Of a DNA stretch of 64,000 nucleotides, positions 31,642 through 39,849 are shown in pieces. The translations under genes were made by a program, and so were the position numbers. The stretch comes from a virus. The notes beneath the pieces were generated by a model. It searched no databases, was not told the DNA's origin, and saw only the letters and a list, made by a program, of their open reading frames with translations. Each line of letters begins with the position of its first letter. Positions within the stretch are counted from its first letter, which is position 1. The stretch spans positions 78,378 to 142,377 of IMG/VR virus record IMGVR_UViG_3300009506_000002; one strand, written 5' to 3'.

Positions 31642-31688
31642 CTCACTCAATAAGTGAAGTCTACACGAAACGGAACCGTTTGTCAAGA
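31642..31688. repeat. 47-bp early promoter/leader repeat, copy 2
   Basis: Identical to 29242-29288. Confidence 0.9.
31658..31686 (-). promoter_or_regulatory. early sigma-70 promoter
   Basis: TTGACA (31681-31686), 17-bp palindromic spacer, TAGACT (31658-31663). Confidence 0.9.
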
Positions 31689-31691
31689 AAA

Positions 31692-31725
31692 AGATTGCAC
31701 GAGAAAGGCGCCCGTAAGGACGCCC
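31692..31725 (-). terminator. terminator-like hairpin before an early promoter
   Basis: Stem AAGGGCG / CGCCTTT (one G-U) with a 10-nt loop, then CTTTTTC nearby; separates the 31745 gene from the next transcription unit. Confidence 0.6.
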
Positions 31726-31744
31726 TTCAATGTGGATGTGTGGA

Positions 31745-32095
31745 TTACTTGCCGAGGTTGAACGCCACTTCTGCGACGTCTTTTGCGCTTGGCTTTTCAT
31801 CGCCGAACTTGTCAACAATTGCTTCGTTGACGTCCTGCACAGAAAGCTCGCTGGCATCATTGCCTGCTTTGAGGGCTTTTGCGATCAGCGTCTTACGTGA
31901 AACGTCTTTCTTGACGATCTTCAGACCAACTGTCTCCCACCACTCTTCGAAGCTGCCGGCTTCAACAGCAACCTTTTCCTCAACCTGAGTTTCATCGTTG
32001 GTTTCAGTCTCCACCTGTTCGGTTTCTACGACCTCGGTTACTGCCTCTTCGACGACTTCATCCTTTTTCTTCTTGCCACGCTTCAATAGAGCCAT
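31745..32095 (-). CDS. acidic hypothetical protein, probably late
   Basis: 116 aa: a Lys-rich start (LLKRGKKKKDE), a long Val/Glu/Thr acidic linker, then a helical domain from about 48 (SFEEWWETVGLKIVKK). A late-type CATAAATA motif 30 bases upstream suggests late expression. Function unknown. Confidence 0.65.
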   Translation of the reverse strand: MALLKRGKKKKDEVVEEAVTEVVETEQVETETNDETQVEEKVAVEAGSFEEWWETVGLKIVKKDVSRKTLIAKALKAGNDASELSVQDVNEAIVDKFGDEKPSAKDVAEVAFNLGK

Positions 32096-32111
32096 TTTCG
32101 TCTCCTGGAAC

Positions 32112-32690
32112 TTATTGTGTTTTATTTATGCTTTCGTGAAGGTACTTCGCGATGTAGTACGCATCAATGAGGTCGTCTACTGGCGAAGGAAGCTTCTTGG
32201 TATGCTTCAATCCCATTTCATCGATGAGGTTGATGCCAGTCTCTACCACGAATGCAGCAAAGATCTCGTCCTTATCAGCGCGACCGTTGCCAGTGGCGAA
32301 CTTCTTTGCGGTTGGTGGCGCAATGGTGTCAATTTGGATATTCTGACGGTAGAGCTTGTGTTTGAGCAATCCGCAGTTTTCGCCAAGATGAAACACGCGC
32401 CCGCGCGCTGCAAAAGCATAGTCTTCGATAAGTACATGCTCGACGTTGTACTGAATGGCGAAGTTCTCAAAGTTCTGAGATAGCTTGTCAAAGCGCTCCT
32501 CAGGTGAAGAGCAAGTTGGTGCTGGGTTTTGGAATATGGCGATTCGACCATTGAGGTAATATTGGTCGAGCTTCTTATTGTTTGGTACTGCCAAGAAGTA
32601 GCAGTTCTCAATGCTGAAAGGCTTGTCCGCGTCACATACGCACATTGCCGGACTGGTCAGCGAATAGTCAATACCTGCGATCAGCTTCAT
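32112..32690 (-). CDS. RuvC-like Holliday-junction resolvase fold protein
   Basis: 192 aa, RNase H fold: AGIDYSLTSPA (first acidic strand), VLIEDYAFAARGR (second Glu), GNGRADKDEI and DDLIDAYYIAKY (final acidic pair). This pattern fits RuvC-type resolvases of phages; T4 instead uses gp49. Likely role: resolving recombination and packaging branches. Confidence 0.75.
   Translation of the reverse strand: MKLIAGIDYSLTSPAMCVCDADKPFSIENCYFLAVPNNKKLDQYYLNGRIAIFQNPAPTCSSPEERFDKLSQNFENFAIQYNVEHVLIEDYAFAARGRVFHLGENCGLLKHKLYRQNIQIDTIAPPTAKKFATGNGRADKDEIFAAFVVETGINLIDEMGLKHTKKLPSPVDDLIDAYYIAKYLHESINKTQ
32123..32130 (-). promoter_or_regulatory. T4 late-type promoter motif
   Basis: CATAAATA on the minus strand, 28 bases before the 31745-32095 start. 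Confidence 0.55.
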
Positions 32691-32845
32691 TATTCAGTGG
32701 CTTCCTCTTCGTAGGTCTCTATGTCATCTGAGCCACAAAGAGAGCAGTATTCGACCGAGTAACGGTCATCGTCCAAGTTGTTGAAGACTGAATAGGCTCC
32801 TCCGCAATCTACGCACTCAACTCTGGTAAATTGTTCTACAAACAT
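32690..32845 (-). CDS. 51-aa zinc-ribbon peptide
   Basis: ATG 32845 (AGGAG upstream); stop overlaps the next start (TAATG). Cys pairs CVDC and CSLC 23 residues apart and an acidic tail. A small transcription- or RNA-related zinc ribbon is likely in form; function unknown. Confidence 0.65.
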   Translation of the reverse strand: MFVEQFTRVECVDCGGAYSVFNNLDDDRYSVEYCSLCGSDDIETYEEEATE

Positions 32846-32901
32846 TCGAACTCCTAGTGGTGTTGTTTGCAGTATTTAGCAGAGGAGCCTATTTGATCAG
32901 C

Positions 32902-33171
32902 TTACTCCCAGTTGATGTTCTGGACGCTTGAAACTCGGAAGCGGCGCCATCCGTTTACGTCCAGGTCATAGACAGGGACGATGTTTGGATTTGGCTTGCG
33001 ACCAGAGATTTCAGCGACCTCGTTGACGACATCAACAGGCTCTGGAAGCAGTTCGGCTTTCAGTGTGCAGCGCATGACGCGCTCTGAACCGTCAACCTTG
33101 GTGAACGTTACTTCCGCCACGCCCTCTTGGAGCTTGGCAATCAGGTCTTCGCGTTTTAGTGGTGTATTCAT
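32902..33171 (-). CDS. DUF2693-like small protein
   Basis: 89 aa from ATG 33171 (AGGAGTTCTA upstream). EDLIAKLQEGVAEVTFTKVDGSERVMRCTL and WRRFRVSSV match the SH3-like family common in T4-type phages. Function unknown. Confidence 0.7.
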   Translation of the reverse strand: MNTPLKREDLIAKLQEGVAEVTFTKVDGSERVMRCTLKAELLPEPVDVVNEVAEISGRKPNPNIVPVYDLDVNGWRRFRVSSVQNINWE

Positions 33172-33202
33172 TAGAACTCCTGTTCGATCAATAGAGATAT
33201 GA

Positions 33203-33231
33203 AGTCTACCACACGAAGACCTTCTTGTCAA
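33203..33231 (-). promoter_or_regulatory. early sigma-70 promoter
   Basis: TTGACA (33226-33231), 17-bp spacer, TAGACT (33203-33208). Confidence 0.88.
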
Positions 33232-33647
33232 GACATCTTTGCTCGAGCATAGTCGAATGTGATGGTGAACGTAATCTCGTCGTCATCCATGCTTCTGCTT
33301 GAACGATAGCCCGACGTGAACGCACCCACAATCTCAATATCGATGAGTAGCGCGAACGGTACATGAAGAACCGGATAGTAGCGCAGTGATGCAGAGAACT
33401 TCCAGTCAGTCATGACCTTGGCATTCTCAAATGAGCGTACCAGTGCCTCAGACAGAAGCGATCCCTTCTTGGCTTTCAGCTCGAGAGTCGTATTGTCGAG
33501 GAATCTTGCCACGACCATTTCTGACTGTCCGATCTTGTCACCAAAAAGACACTTCTCCCATGGGCGATCTTTCAGCTCGAGCTCTTTGCTCAGGCTTTCA
33601 AGTTTCTTGGATATTTCGCCAAGCTCTTCAGATACTTTGATGGTCAT
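33228..33647 (-). CDS. hypothetical protein
   Basis: 139 aa from ATG 33647. Heptad-like N-terminus (ISKKLESLSKELELK) then a beta-rich domain. Function unknown. Confidence 0.6.
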   Translation of the reverse strand: MTIKVSEELGEISKKLESLSKELELKDRPWEKCLFGDKIGQSEMVVARFLDNTTLELKAKKGSLLSEALVRSFENAKVMTDWKFSASLRYYPVLHVPFALLIDIEIVGAFTSGYRSSRSMDDDEITFTITFDYARAKMS

Positions 33648-33658
33648 ATATTCTCCTG

Positions 33659-33937
33659 TCAATCATTCCACTTCACAAAGAAGTCTGTGTCCGGATCTTC
33701 TATTGTTTCAACATCGAGATTTTCGATCGTGCATGAGAAGTCATCGTCGGTGGCCTCAATGTTGAGGGTTTCAGGCGTCTGGCTGTGCTCCGGGTGATCG
33801 AGTTCAATGTGTGCGGTCAAGAACGTAACGTTTGCTCCACAGATAGGACACTTCGTGCAGCATGGAACGCAGTGAATAGCGCCTGATCGATGACAGTCAC
33901 AGGTGCATTCGAATGACCGTGTTGCGCAATTCAACAT
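33659..33937 (-). CDS. zinc-finger hypothetical protein
   Basis: 92 aa from ATG 33937 inside the end of the upstream gene. CTCDCHRSG, CVPCCTKCPICG and HIELDHPEH form a Cys/His-rich cluster, then an acidic tail. The extended frame further upstream is a shadow of the neighbour. Function unknown. Confidence 0.55.
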   Translation of the reverse strand: MLNCATRSFECTCDCHRSGAIHCVPCCTKCPICGANVTFLTAHIELDHPEHSQTPETLNIEATDDDFSCTIENLDVETIEDPDTDFFVKWND

Positions 33938-34341
33938 ACGACGATCGGGTATCCTGGGAACCAGCGGTCGCCAGTGTTCGGCTCTCTCCATAACGGGACT
34001 ACAGGCGAACCCGGGAACGGAGATGGTTGCCAAGGATTGATTGTGTCCTTTGGCAGATCTTCGATCAGTTTGCGAATATGCTCTTCTGCATCCTTCTCGT
34101 CATCCTGCTCTTCTGCATCAGGCTCAATTTCGTCCTCGACAAGAATCTCTTGCGTCTCGTCGTTTGTGGTGGTCAGTGTATAGTCCGGGGTCAGCTTCAT
34201 GAATACCAGCCCAAGGTGTTCTTTGATCATACGAACTTGCTTCTTTGACAAGCTGTCCGCATCTGTCATCTCAAAGAACCCTTGCAGCCAGTAAACAAAC
34301 TGCTCCGGAGACATTCTCGGTAATTTAGTTTGAATCATCAT
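33931..34341 (-). CDS. conserved phage hypothetical protein
   Basis: 136 aa; starts with the SPEQFVYWLQGFFEM motif common in phage proteins of unknown function. An acidic linker follows, then a Pro-rich end with a repeated PGSP/PGYP turn. Function unknown. Confidence 0.65.
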   Translation of the reverse strand: MMIQTKLPRMSPEQFVYWLQGFFEMTDADSLSKKQVRMIKEHLGLVFMKLTPDYTLTTTNDETQEILVEDEIEPDAEEQDDEKDAEEHIRKLIEDLPKDTINPWQPSPFPGSPVVPLWREPNTGDRWFPGYPIVVC

Positions 34342-34347
34342 CTCTCC

Positions 34348-35007
34348 TTAGATTTCACATACTCCGTTGGTGCAGGCAAGTGTCTGCATACCTTCGGTGT
34401 TGTCTTCGAACTCGTAGTCCTTCAGTGCTTCCCAATTGATCTTTGGGAACTCTCTGACGAGGCGCTTGTATGTTGCCTCATCGATATCTTGGTACGGGGC
34501 CTGCTGGTAGCTGTGCTCGCTGAACGGCAGGAATGATACGCCGGAGACCTTGTCAAAGTTATCCCATACCCATGCACCAACTTCCATCCACTCGTGATCT
34601 TTCACGTAGACGGTGATTGATGGCTTATGCTCGCACCAATGGGTCTGGTAGATCATCCACATCTCAAGCTGCTCGATGGCTGTGCGATCAGTTCTCATGA
34701 CTGCACCTTCTGGTGACTTCATTGGGAACGAGAACACGGTTGTCGAGTCAGGCTTGGTGATGTCTGGCTCATGCGGGATACCCTGATCCTTCATGAACTG
34801 GGTCATCGGATCCTTGTTGTCAGCGCGCACGGTACGAACGTAGTGTGGCGCGAAGCGGTCGTGCATACCAGACGCAGAGTCGACAAGCTGAGATACTGTG
34901 TTGTGTGACACTATACCATTCGACAGTTGGTATGAGTGTGTATTTTCAACCTCAATATCAACAGTGAATTGCGGCTCTTCTAATTTTGTTATTCTTTTTA
35001 ATTTCAT
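34348..35007 (-). CDS. nrdJ: class II ribonucleotide reductase, C-terminal half with C-intein
   Basis: 219 aa. Residues 1-36 are a split-intein C-fragment ending VSHN (blocks F and G), followed by extein TVSQLVDSASGM; Thr is the +1 nucleophile. The remaining 183 residues finish the cobalamin-dependent reductase, ending ACTNGVCEI with the redox Cys pair. AAAGGAG lies upstream of the ATG. It must be ligated to the 35132-37051 product by trans-splicing to make the 713-aa enzyme. Confidence 0.88.
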   Translation of the reverse strand: MKLKRITKLEEPQFTVDIEVENTHSYQLSNGIVSHNTVSQLVDSASGMHDRFAPHYVRTVRADNKDPMTQFMKDQGIPHEPDITKPDSTTVFSFPMKSPEGAVMRTDRTAIEQLEMWMIYQTHWCEHKPSITVYVKDHEWMEVGAWVWDNFDKVSGVSFLPFSEHSYQQAPYQDIDEATYKRLVREFPKINWEALKDYEFEDNTEGMQTLACTNGVCEI

Positions 35008-35139
35008 TTAGACTCCTTTATTACAGCGGTCGAAGTGATGTCTTTTCATTGCTGGAAGAGACTTTCCGTTTTTACCGCACTTTGGACAAATTATATTTGT
35101 TCTGGGTATTCTTCCCGACTTAAATATATAATCAGAAAT
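35008..35139 (-). pseudogene. endonuclease zinc-finger relic between the nrdJ halves
   Basis: An open frame without start codon ends ...IICPKCGKNGKSLPAMKRHHFDRC then stop, immediately before the C-half start. This is the C-terminal zinc finger of phage homing endonucleases. The catalytic part is gone, so this appears to be what is left of the free-standing endonuclease that commonly sits between halves of fractured genes. Confidence 0.75.
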
Positions 35140-37051
35140 TTACAATTTCGTCATCCGGCGTAAGCTCGTCTACACGCACGTAGCCGTTTGTGGTTTTGAG
35201 TTTGTGATTGCCGGTGAAACGATAAATTTTACCGTCGTCGGACTCAATCTCATACACGTCTTCGATACCATTGACAAACAGCTTAGTTACGCGCTGCAAT
35301 TCATCATTCTCGTCATAGACGCGCAATTCGTCATTTGGTTCAATCCACGTACCTGGCGCACACTCGAATATGTTCAAGTCCTCAGGAGCAAGTCTTGAGA
35401 ATATTTCAGACATCGACATTACACCAGAATCCGTTTTCACTTCTGTTTCCATTGTTGTGCAACCAGATGGCTTGACGCAGGTAATCGAGCGTGATACGTT
35501 CACGCCAATCTTGTTCGCCCATTCGACGTTGGTTTCAATCGCTGTGCGACGCAGGATTTTCAGGATGGTTGGCAAGCGCAGTGCCTTGTTGCCTTCACCA
35601 CAGAACTCTGCCAGCTCTTCAGCGGACACCTTCTGGGCACCCATGATCGGGTGATCCATGATGCCAGTGAGGGACACGCCCAGCAGGCACTCTTCCTCTG
35701 TGTTGAACTGCCACACCTCATCCAGGTAGCGGAAGTTAGACAGTGATGACTGCAACGTTCCCAGGATGGTAGCAATGCGCACCTTGTCCTTCAGTGTGTC
35801 GAGTGTATCGTTACGACGAACAACAACTTCTGACAGGTTACAGAACTGCTTCGGACGCAGGATGATTTCAGAGCACGGGTTTGTGCCAAACGGATGACGG
35901 TGGTCACGGCGCGGAATGTCGAGGCCAGACCAATGTGGTTTGTTGCGCATCTCTTCGCGGAACTTGCCAGCATTGAGAACCTGTGTCTCAGAAGCTACGC
36001 GGCTGAAAATACCACGCTCGCCCGACTGTGACTGATAGAGCGCCATCCACTCTTCCATGAACGCACCCATGTCTGGCTTTTCAGTGTAGCAGACAGAGTT
36101 GTTTGCCAGCGCGCGCTGACCTTCGTTGATCCACCATTGACCCATCTTCGCTCTGCGCATACGGTCATCTGTCAGGTTTGACAGTGAGATCAGGGCTGAA
36201 CGACGTACGCCGCCAACTACAACGATCTCGGCGATCTTGCACATGAGGTCATGGCACTCGATTGATGTCAGCTTGCGGCCATCAGCGTTCTTGAAGATCT
36301 CTACGCTGAATCGGAACAGGTTCTCCAGAGGATCTGGGCCTGATGCACGACCACCAAACGTCTTGAGGCGAGCGCCAGCAGGACGAATCTTTGACAGGTC
36401 CCACTTGACACCGAAGTTGCGGTTGTACAACTCGACCAACAGGATACGGTAAGCAGAAGCCCAGCCGATCTTTGAGTCAGTCACGTGGATGGTGTTGGTC
36501 TTGGTGTTGATGGTTGAGATTTCTTCAACCGGGCAGTTGACGAACGCTTCTGGCAAGCATGACTCGCGCAGTTCTGGGTTCGATTGAATCAGTGGCAGCA
36601 ATTCAGGGTCTGACTCTGCCAGCAACTCCTTGAGGATTGAAACGTTTTCTTCATCCGTCTTTACTTCGGGTAGACGCGTGATGTCCTGACGTTCAACAGA
36701 GAATCCAAAGCCAGTTCCGCACATGAGAATGTACATGGCTTGGTCGAAGAATGTGATGTCATCGCAACGGTTGTAAGAACAGTTGAACGCTGCCACATTG
36801 TCACGACTAAGCGCTTCACCTGCCGTCATCAGACAGCGCATTGAAGGCATCGCTTTCAGCGTCTCGATGTACGAACGGACTGTCGTATCGAGGTAACTCA
36901 GGTCAGCCTCAGATAGCTTGCCTGCAGGGTACTCCTTTTCCATGAAGAAACGGATGTAGCGATCCACGGTCTCAGGGAACGTTTCGCGTCGATCGCCATT
37001 CCATCTCGCATAACGCGAAAGCGCTATGTAATTCTGATAGTCATTGAGCAT
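35132..37051 (-). CDS. nrdJ: class II ribonucleotide reductase, N-terminal half with N-intein
   Basis: 639 aa from ATG 37051 (AAGGAAAAAC upstream). Extein of 530 aa: FNCSYNRC first redox Cys, NPCSEI active site with the thiyl Cys and Glu, CVKPSG just before the intein. The last 109 residues are the N-intein, beginning with Cys (CTTMETEV), with block B FTGNHKLK (TxxH) and ending DDEIVNF. Product: adenosylcobalamin-dependent reduction of ribonucleotides, so the phage depends on host B12. No class I subunits seen in the window. Confidence 0.9.
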   Translation of the reverse strand: MLNDYQNYIALSRYARWNGDRRETFPETVDRYIRFFMEKEYPAGKLSEADLSYLDTTVRSYIETLKAMPSMRCLMTAGEALSRDNVAAFNCSYNRCDDITFFDQAMYILMCGTGFGFSVERQDITRLPEVKTDEENVSILKELLAESDPELLPLIQSNPELRESCLPEAFVNCPVEEISTINTKTNTIHVTDSKIGWASAYRILLVELYNRNFGVKWDLSKIRPAGARLKTFGGRASGPDPLENLFRFSVEIFKNADGRKLTSIECHDLMCKIAEIVVVGGVRRSALISLSNLTDDRMRRAKMGQWWINEGQRALANNSVCYTEKPDMGAFMEEWMALYQSQSGERGIFSRVASETQVLNAGKFREEMRNKPHWSGLDIPRRDHRHPFGTNPCSEIILRPKQFCNLSEVVVRRNDTLDTLKDKVRIATILGTLQSSLSNFRYLDEVWQFNTEEECLLGVSLTGIMDHPIMGAQKVSAEELAEFCGEGNKALRLPTILKILRRTAIETNVEWANKIGVNVSRSITCVKPSGCTTMETEVKTDSGVMSMSEIFSRLAPEDLNIFECAPGTWIEPNDELRVYDENDELQRVTKLFVNGIEDVYEIESDDGKIYRFTGNHKLKTTNGYVRVDELTPDDEIVNF

Positions 37052-37068
37052 GTTTTTCCTTTTCCTTT

Positions 37069-38100
37069 TTAGCATTTTGCCCACCTGGTCATTGCCATCT
37101 TTGCCGCTAAGCCTTCATAGACATTTTCGGAAATCACATGCTGAACATCTAGTCCGGCAATAACCATATCATTGATATCTTTCTTTTTGATCGAGGACGG
37201 GAATATTACGACAGATTTCCCTGCCTCAATTGCTTTATTCATCTTGTCAACGGTTTGTGGTGAACGTGGCTCGTTGTCAAAGGCGAATATTTCTTTCTTG
37301 GGTCTGACTCTTCCTGAGATTGCCAGTAGATCGCCACCGGAAGCGGCGAGACAGTTCTGTAGGAATAACGAATCAACCGGACCCTCTACTATGTAAATTG
37401 GTTTGTTTCTATCGACTCTATCAAGTCCGAACACTTTTGGTGCATCGCCGTCTAACTTGATGGTGATGTATTTAGCGCCGGAGTTACGTCCTGGGAGCTC
37501 TCGCCCTTGGAACGCGAAGATCTTTCCTTCTTCATCATAGAATGGAATGATGAAACGCGGATGATCATAGCGCAGCGCTTGTTCCTTGAACACCTTTTTC
37601 TTTGCCACGAGGTTTGAGAAAGCGTAGAACGCAGGTGTGTAGAAGATGTACTTGCGCGCGCTGGCTGGCAACTTGCGAGAGCCCCAATAGTTCTGGTGTT
37701 CAATTGGCATGTCCTCAAAGCGCTTGAGGTAGCCAGTGACCTGCACGTTGTCCTTCACTGATTTGATAGAGCTAAGGTCGAACTTCATCTTGGTAGGATC
37801 TGGCTCATCCGACTTGTTCTTGTTGCCAAACTTTGAGCCAATGCGCTCTGCCAGATATTCTTTGTACAGGTTAGGATCAAACTTCTTGAGGAAGTTCTGG
37901 AATGATGTGGCTTCGCCGCAGTTGTGGCACTTGTACCACAGACGTTCCTTGTGAGCGAAGAAGTAGCCGCGCGCTTTGCGTGAGTCCTTCTGGCTATCGC
38001 CACAGAGCGGACATGAACAGTTCCACAGCCTATTTGACTTCTTGGTATAGTTGCGCAGTCTAAGACTGATCAACCCCAGGTACTTGGTGTCAATTATCAT
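37069..38100 (-). CDS. 61: DNA primase gp61
   Basis: Makes pentameric primers with helicase gp41. 343 aa like T4 (342). N-terminal zinc site: Cys28/30, Cys33, Cys58 and Cys61 (NCSCPLCGD, YKCHNCG). TOPRIM core: FIIPFYDEEGKIFAFQGRE, PIYIVEGPVDSLF and IFAFDNEPRS acidic motifs. Overlaps the next small gene by 11 bases. Confidence 0.94.
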   Translation of the reverse strand: MIIDTKYLGLISLRLRNYTKKSNRLWNCSCPLCGDSQKDSRKARGYFFAHKERLWYKCHNCGEATSFQNFLKKFDPNLYKEYLAERIGSKFGNKNKSDEPDPTKMKFDLSSIKSVKDNVQVTGYLKRFEDMPIEHQNYWGSRKLPASARKYIFYTPAFYAFSNLVAKKKVFKEQALRYDHPRFIIPFYDEEGKIFAFQGRELPGRNSGAKYITIKLDGDAPKVFGLDRVDRNKPIYIVEGPVDSLFLQNCLAASGGDLLAISGRVRPKKEIFAFDNEPRSPQTVDKMNKAIEAGKSVVIFPSSIKKKDINDMVIAGLDVQHVISENVYEGLAAKMAMTRWAKC

Positions 38101-38308
38101 TCTTCAGTTTATCTTTATGCCTCTGGGACTTAACTCGGAAAGCCCACTTAGAATGCTTTGTGCTGAAATAGATAGACGAACGCGCCTTACCTATTGAGTC
38201 AGCCAATTTCTCAAGATGATGTCGATGGTCACAGATGGCATAGACGTTTCCGCCAATGCCAGTTAGTACGATAGGGCGTTCTGCTTCAAGCGCCTTTATT
38301 CTCGTCAT
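38090..38308 (-). CDS. small basic hypothetical protein
   Basis: 72 aa from ATG 38308. Basic, with HRHHLEKLADSIGKARSSIYFS; nucleic-acid binding is possible. Overlaps both the primase start and the HD gene. Function unknown. Confidence 0.55.
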   Translation of the reverse strand: MTRIKALEAERPIVLTGIGGNVYAICDHRHHLEKLADSIGKARSSIYFSTKHSKWAFRVKSQRHKDKLKNDN

Positions 38309-38903
38309 GGATGCTCTCAAGTTCGCGCGTCATATTTGCGCGCGCTTTCTCCTCGTACTTGAATTGGAAGTACGGCGTCAGGAAGATCTTGCCACGGTTC
38401 AGCATATCACATAAGAACCGTGAGCGACCTGCATCCCAATACTGGCGCTCGAAGTAGAATGTGTACTCATGACGGATGCCAGCCGTGCAGAGACTATAGA
38501 CGTCCCAATCAGTGCCCAAGTAGGCACAATCGAGATCGTAGATGTAGTTGTATGCAACCACGTCGGATTCATTGTGACTTTCCGTCCCGATTATTCCGCG
38601 TACTACATATTCAATGTCGTCACGCCCATAGCCAGCGGTTTCCATGTACTGCTCGGCCAGCGTTGCAGATTCATCTTCATTGAAGTCTCTGTTCGCTTCG
38701 TAGACGGCATCATGGAACAGAATGATCAGTATGTCGAGTTCGTTGTACGGAAGGTGTTGGTTGTCAACCAAACGGTTATACCCTTCAATCATTTTGTAGA
38801 CGTGGTGCATCGTGTGATACAGGCGCACGCCTCTCGAATAGCACGTTGCACAAAGATCGATTGCATCTAGGTGCTTTCTATAAAACTCAGGACGTATCAA
38901 CAC
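38286..38903 (-). CDS. HD-domain phosphohydrolase
   Basis: 205 aa. YHTMHHVYKMI, then LFHDAVYEAN and NEDESATLAEQY give H...HD...D metal ligands of the COG4339-type predicted HD phosphohydrolases. Substrate unknown; nucleotides are likely. First gene of the leftward block, facing away from 38921. Confidence 0.78.
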   Translation of the reverse strand: MLIRPEFYRKHLDAIDLCATCYSRGVRLYHTMHHVYKMIEGYNRLVDNQHLPYNELDILIILFHDAVYEANRDFNEDESATLAEQYMETAGYGRDDIEYVVRGIIGTESHNESDVVAYNYIYDLDCAYLGTDWDVYSLCTAGIRHEYTFYFERQYWDAGRSRFLCDMLNRGKIFLTPYFQFKYEEKARANMTRELESIHDENKGA

Positions 38904-38920
38904 ACTAAATACCTACACGT

Positions 38921-39301
38921 ATGGAATTCATCAAACTTACCCCAAAGAACTTTACACTTTACGCGACAAAGATGTACGAAAATCCTCAATGCTCATCCAT
39001 GGACGAGTTCAATGAGGACTTGCGCCGTTTTTCATCAGTGAAGCGCCTACTGCTAAGGCTATCACGAAAAGATGATTCTGTCAACATAAGAATGCTCCTC
39101 AATCACATTATCATCCTGGACAACCTTTTTGGGAATGAAGCTGCCACGCGCATGTTGTTCTTTTACTGTGACGAATGCACATATCCCTATCTTAAGAGCT
39201 TCCTTCTGTTCCTCAACATTCTACCACAATACATTGCCGAAGTCAACATCCAAGAATTGCCCGCTGATCAGGCGACCATAAATAAGTTAAAGAACCTATA
39301 A
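38921..39301 (+). CDS. conserved T4-like hypothetical protein
   Basis: 126 aa, rightward. KLTPKNFTLYATKMYENPQC ... LNHIIILDNLFGNEAATRMLFFYC matches a protein conserved across T4-like and cyanophage genomes, all without known function. Divergent from the HD gene with only 17 bases between; ACTAAATA at 38904-38911 may be a weak late motif. Confidence 0.7.
   Translation: MEFIKLTPKNFTLYATKMYENPQCSSMDEFNEDLRRFSSVKRLLLRLSRKDDSVNIRMLLNHIIILDNLFGNEAATRMLFFYCDECTYPYLKSFLLFLNILPQYIAEVNIQELPADQATINKLKNL
39277..39284 (+). promoter_or_regulatory. T4 late-type promoter motif, rightward
   Basis: CATAAATA on the plus strand, 32 bases before the 39316 start. Confidence 0.55.
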
Positions 39302-39315
39302 CGATTGAGGGTACC

Positions 39316-39849
39316 GTGGCTTCACCATTAGAGCTGTTCCTTGCATACAAATTTGTCCGCATCATGTCTACTCCGTTTGAAGAGTGGGACGCGTACAAGC
39401 TCGGACTGATCGACAAGAAGGGAACTAAGCTGAAAGCTGCCAGCACGTCGGATGAGAAGAACGCAATGTCACTCGTCCACATTTTGGCGCGCAACTTGAA
39501 GCGCGTGCTCCAGAAGCTTCCGTTTGGTCAGTCAAAACTTGCGAGCTTTTCTGCCGCACTTTTCCTCCTAAAAGAAGCTCAGGAGCTCGGCGACCCAGAA
39601 AAGCTGCTGGAAGGGCTTGTGGGGCCATCAGACATGGTTTCTGAAAGCATCTCTACCCTACCACCAGGACTGTACAAGACAGACCCCTCAATATTTGAGG
39701 ATCTAATTATATCATCAGGCGCGTTCATTGTCAAGGAAGAACTTTTGCCAGTGCGCACCATGTTCGGTGAGAACATCTTTGAAGTGCGCGACCTCGTACA
39801 TCGCACAACCGTCCTGATGCCAGCATCTCTATTGGAGCCACTACAATGA
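39316..39849 (+). CDS. conserved myovirus hypothetical protein
   Basis: 177 aa from GTG 39316. SPLELFLAYKFVRIMSTPFEEWDAYKLGLID...TSDEKNA is a block widespread in T4-like marine phages, usually near head genes. Overlaps the next gene by 4 bases. Probably a virion or head-assembly protein. Confidence 0.65.
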   Translation: MASPLELFLAYKFVRIMSTPFEEWDAYKLGLIDKKGTKLKAASTSDEKNAMSLVHILARNLKRVLQKLPFGQSKLASFSAALFLLKEAQELGDPEKLLEGLVGPSDMVSESISTLPPGLYKTDPSIFEDLIISSGAFIVKEELLPVRTMFGENIFEVRDLVHRTTVLMPASLLEPLQ

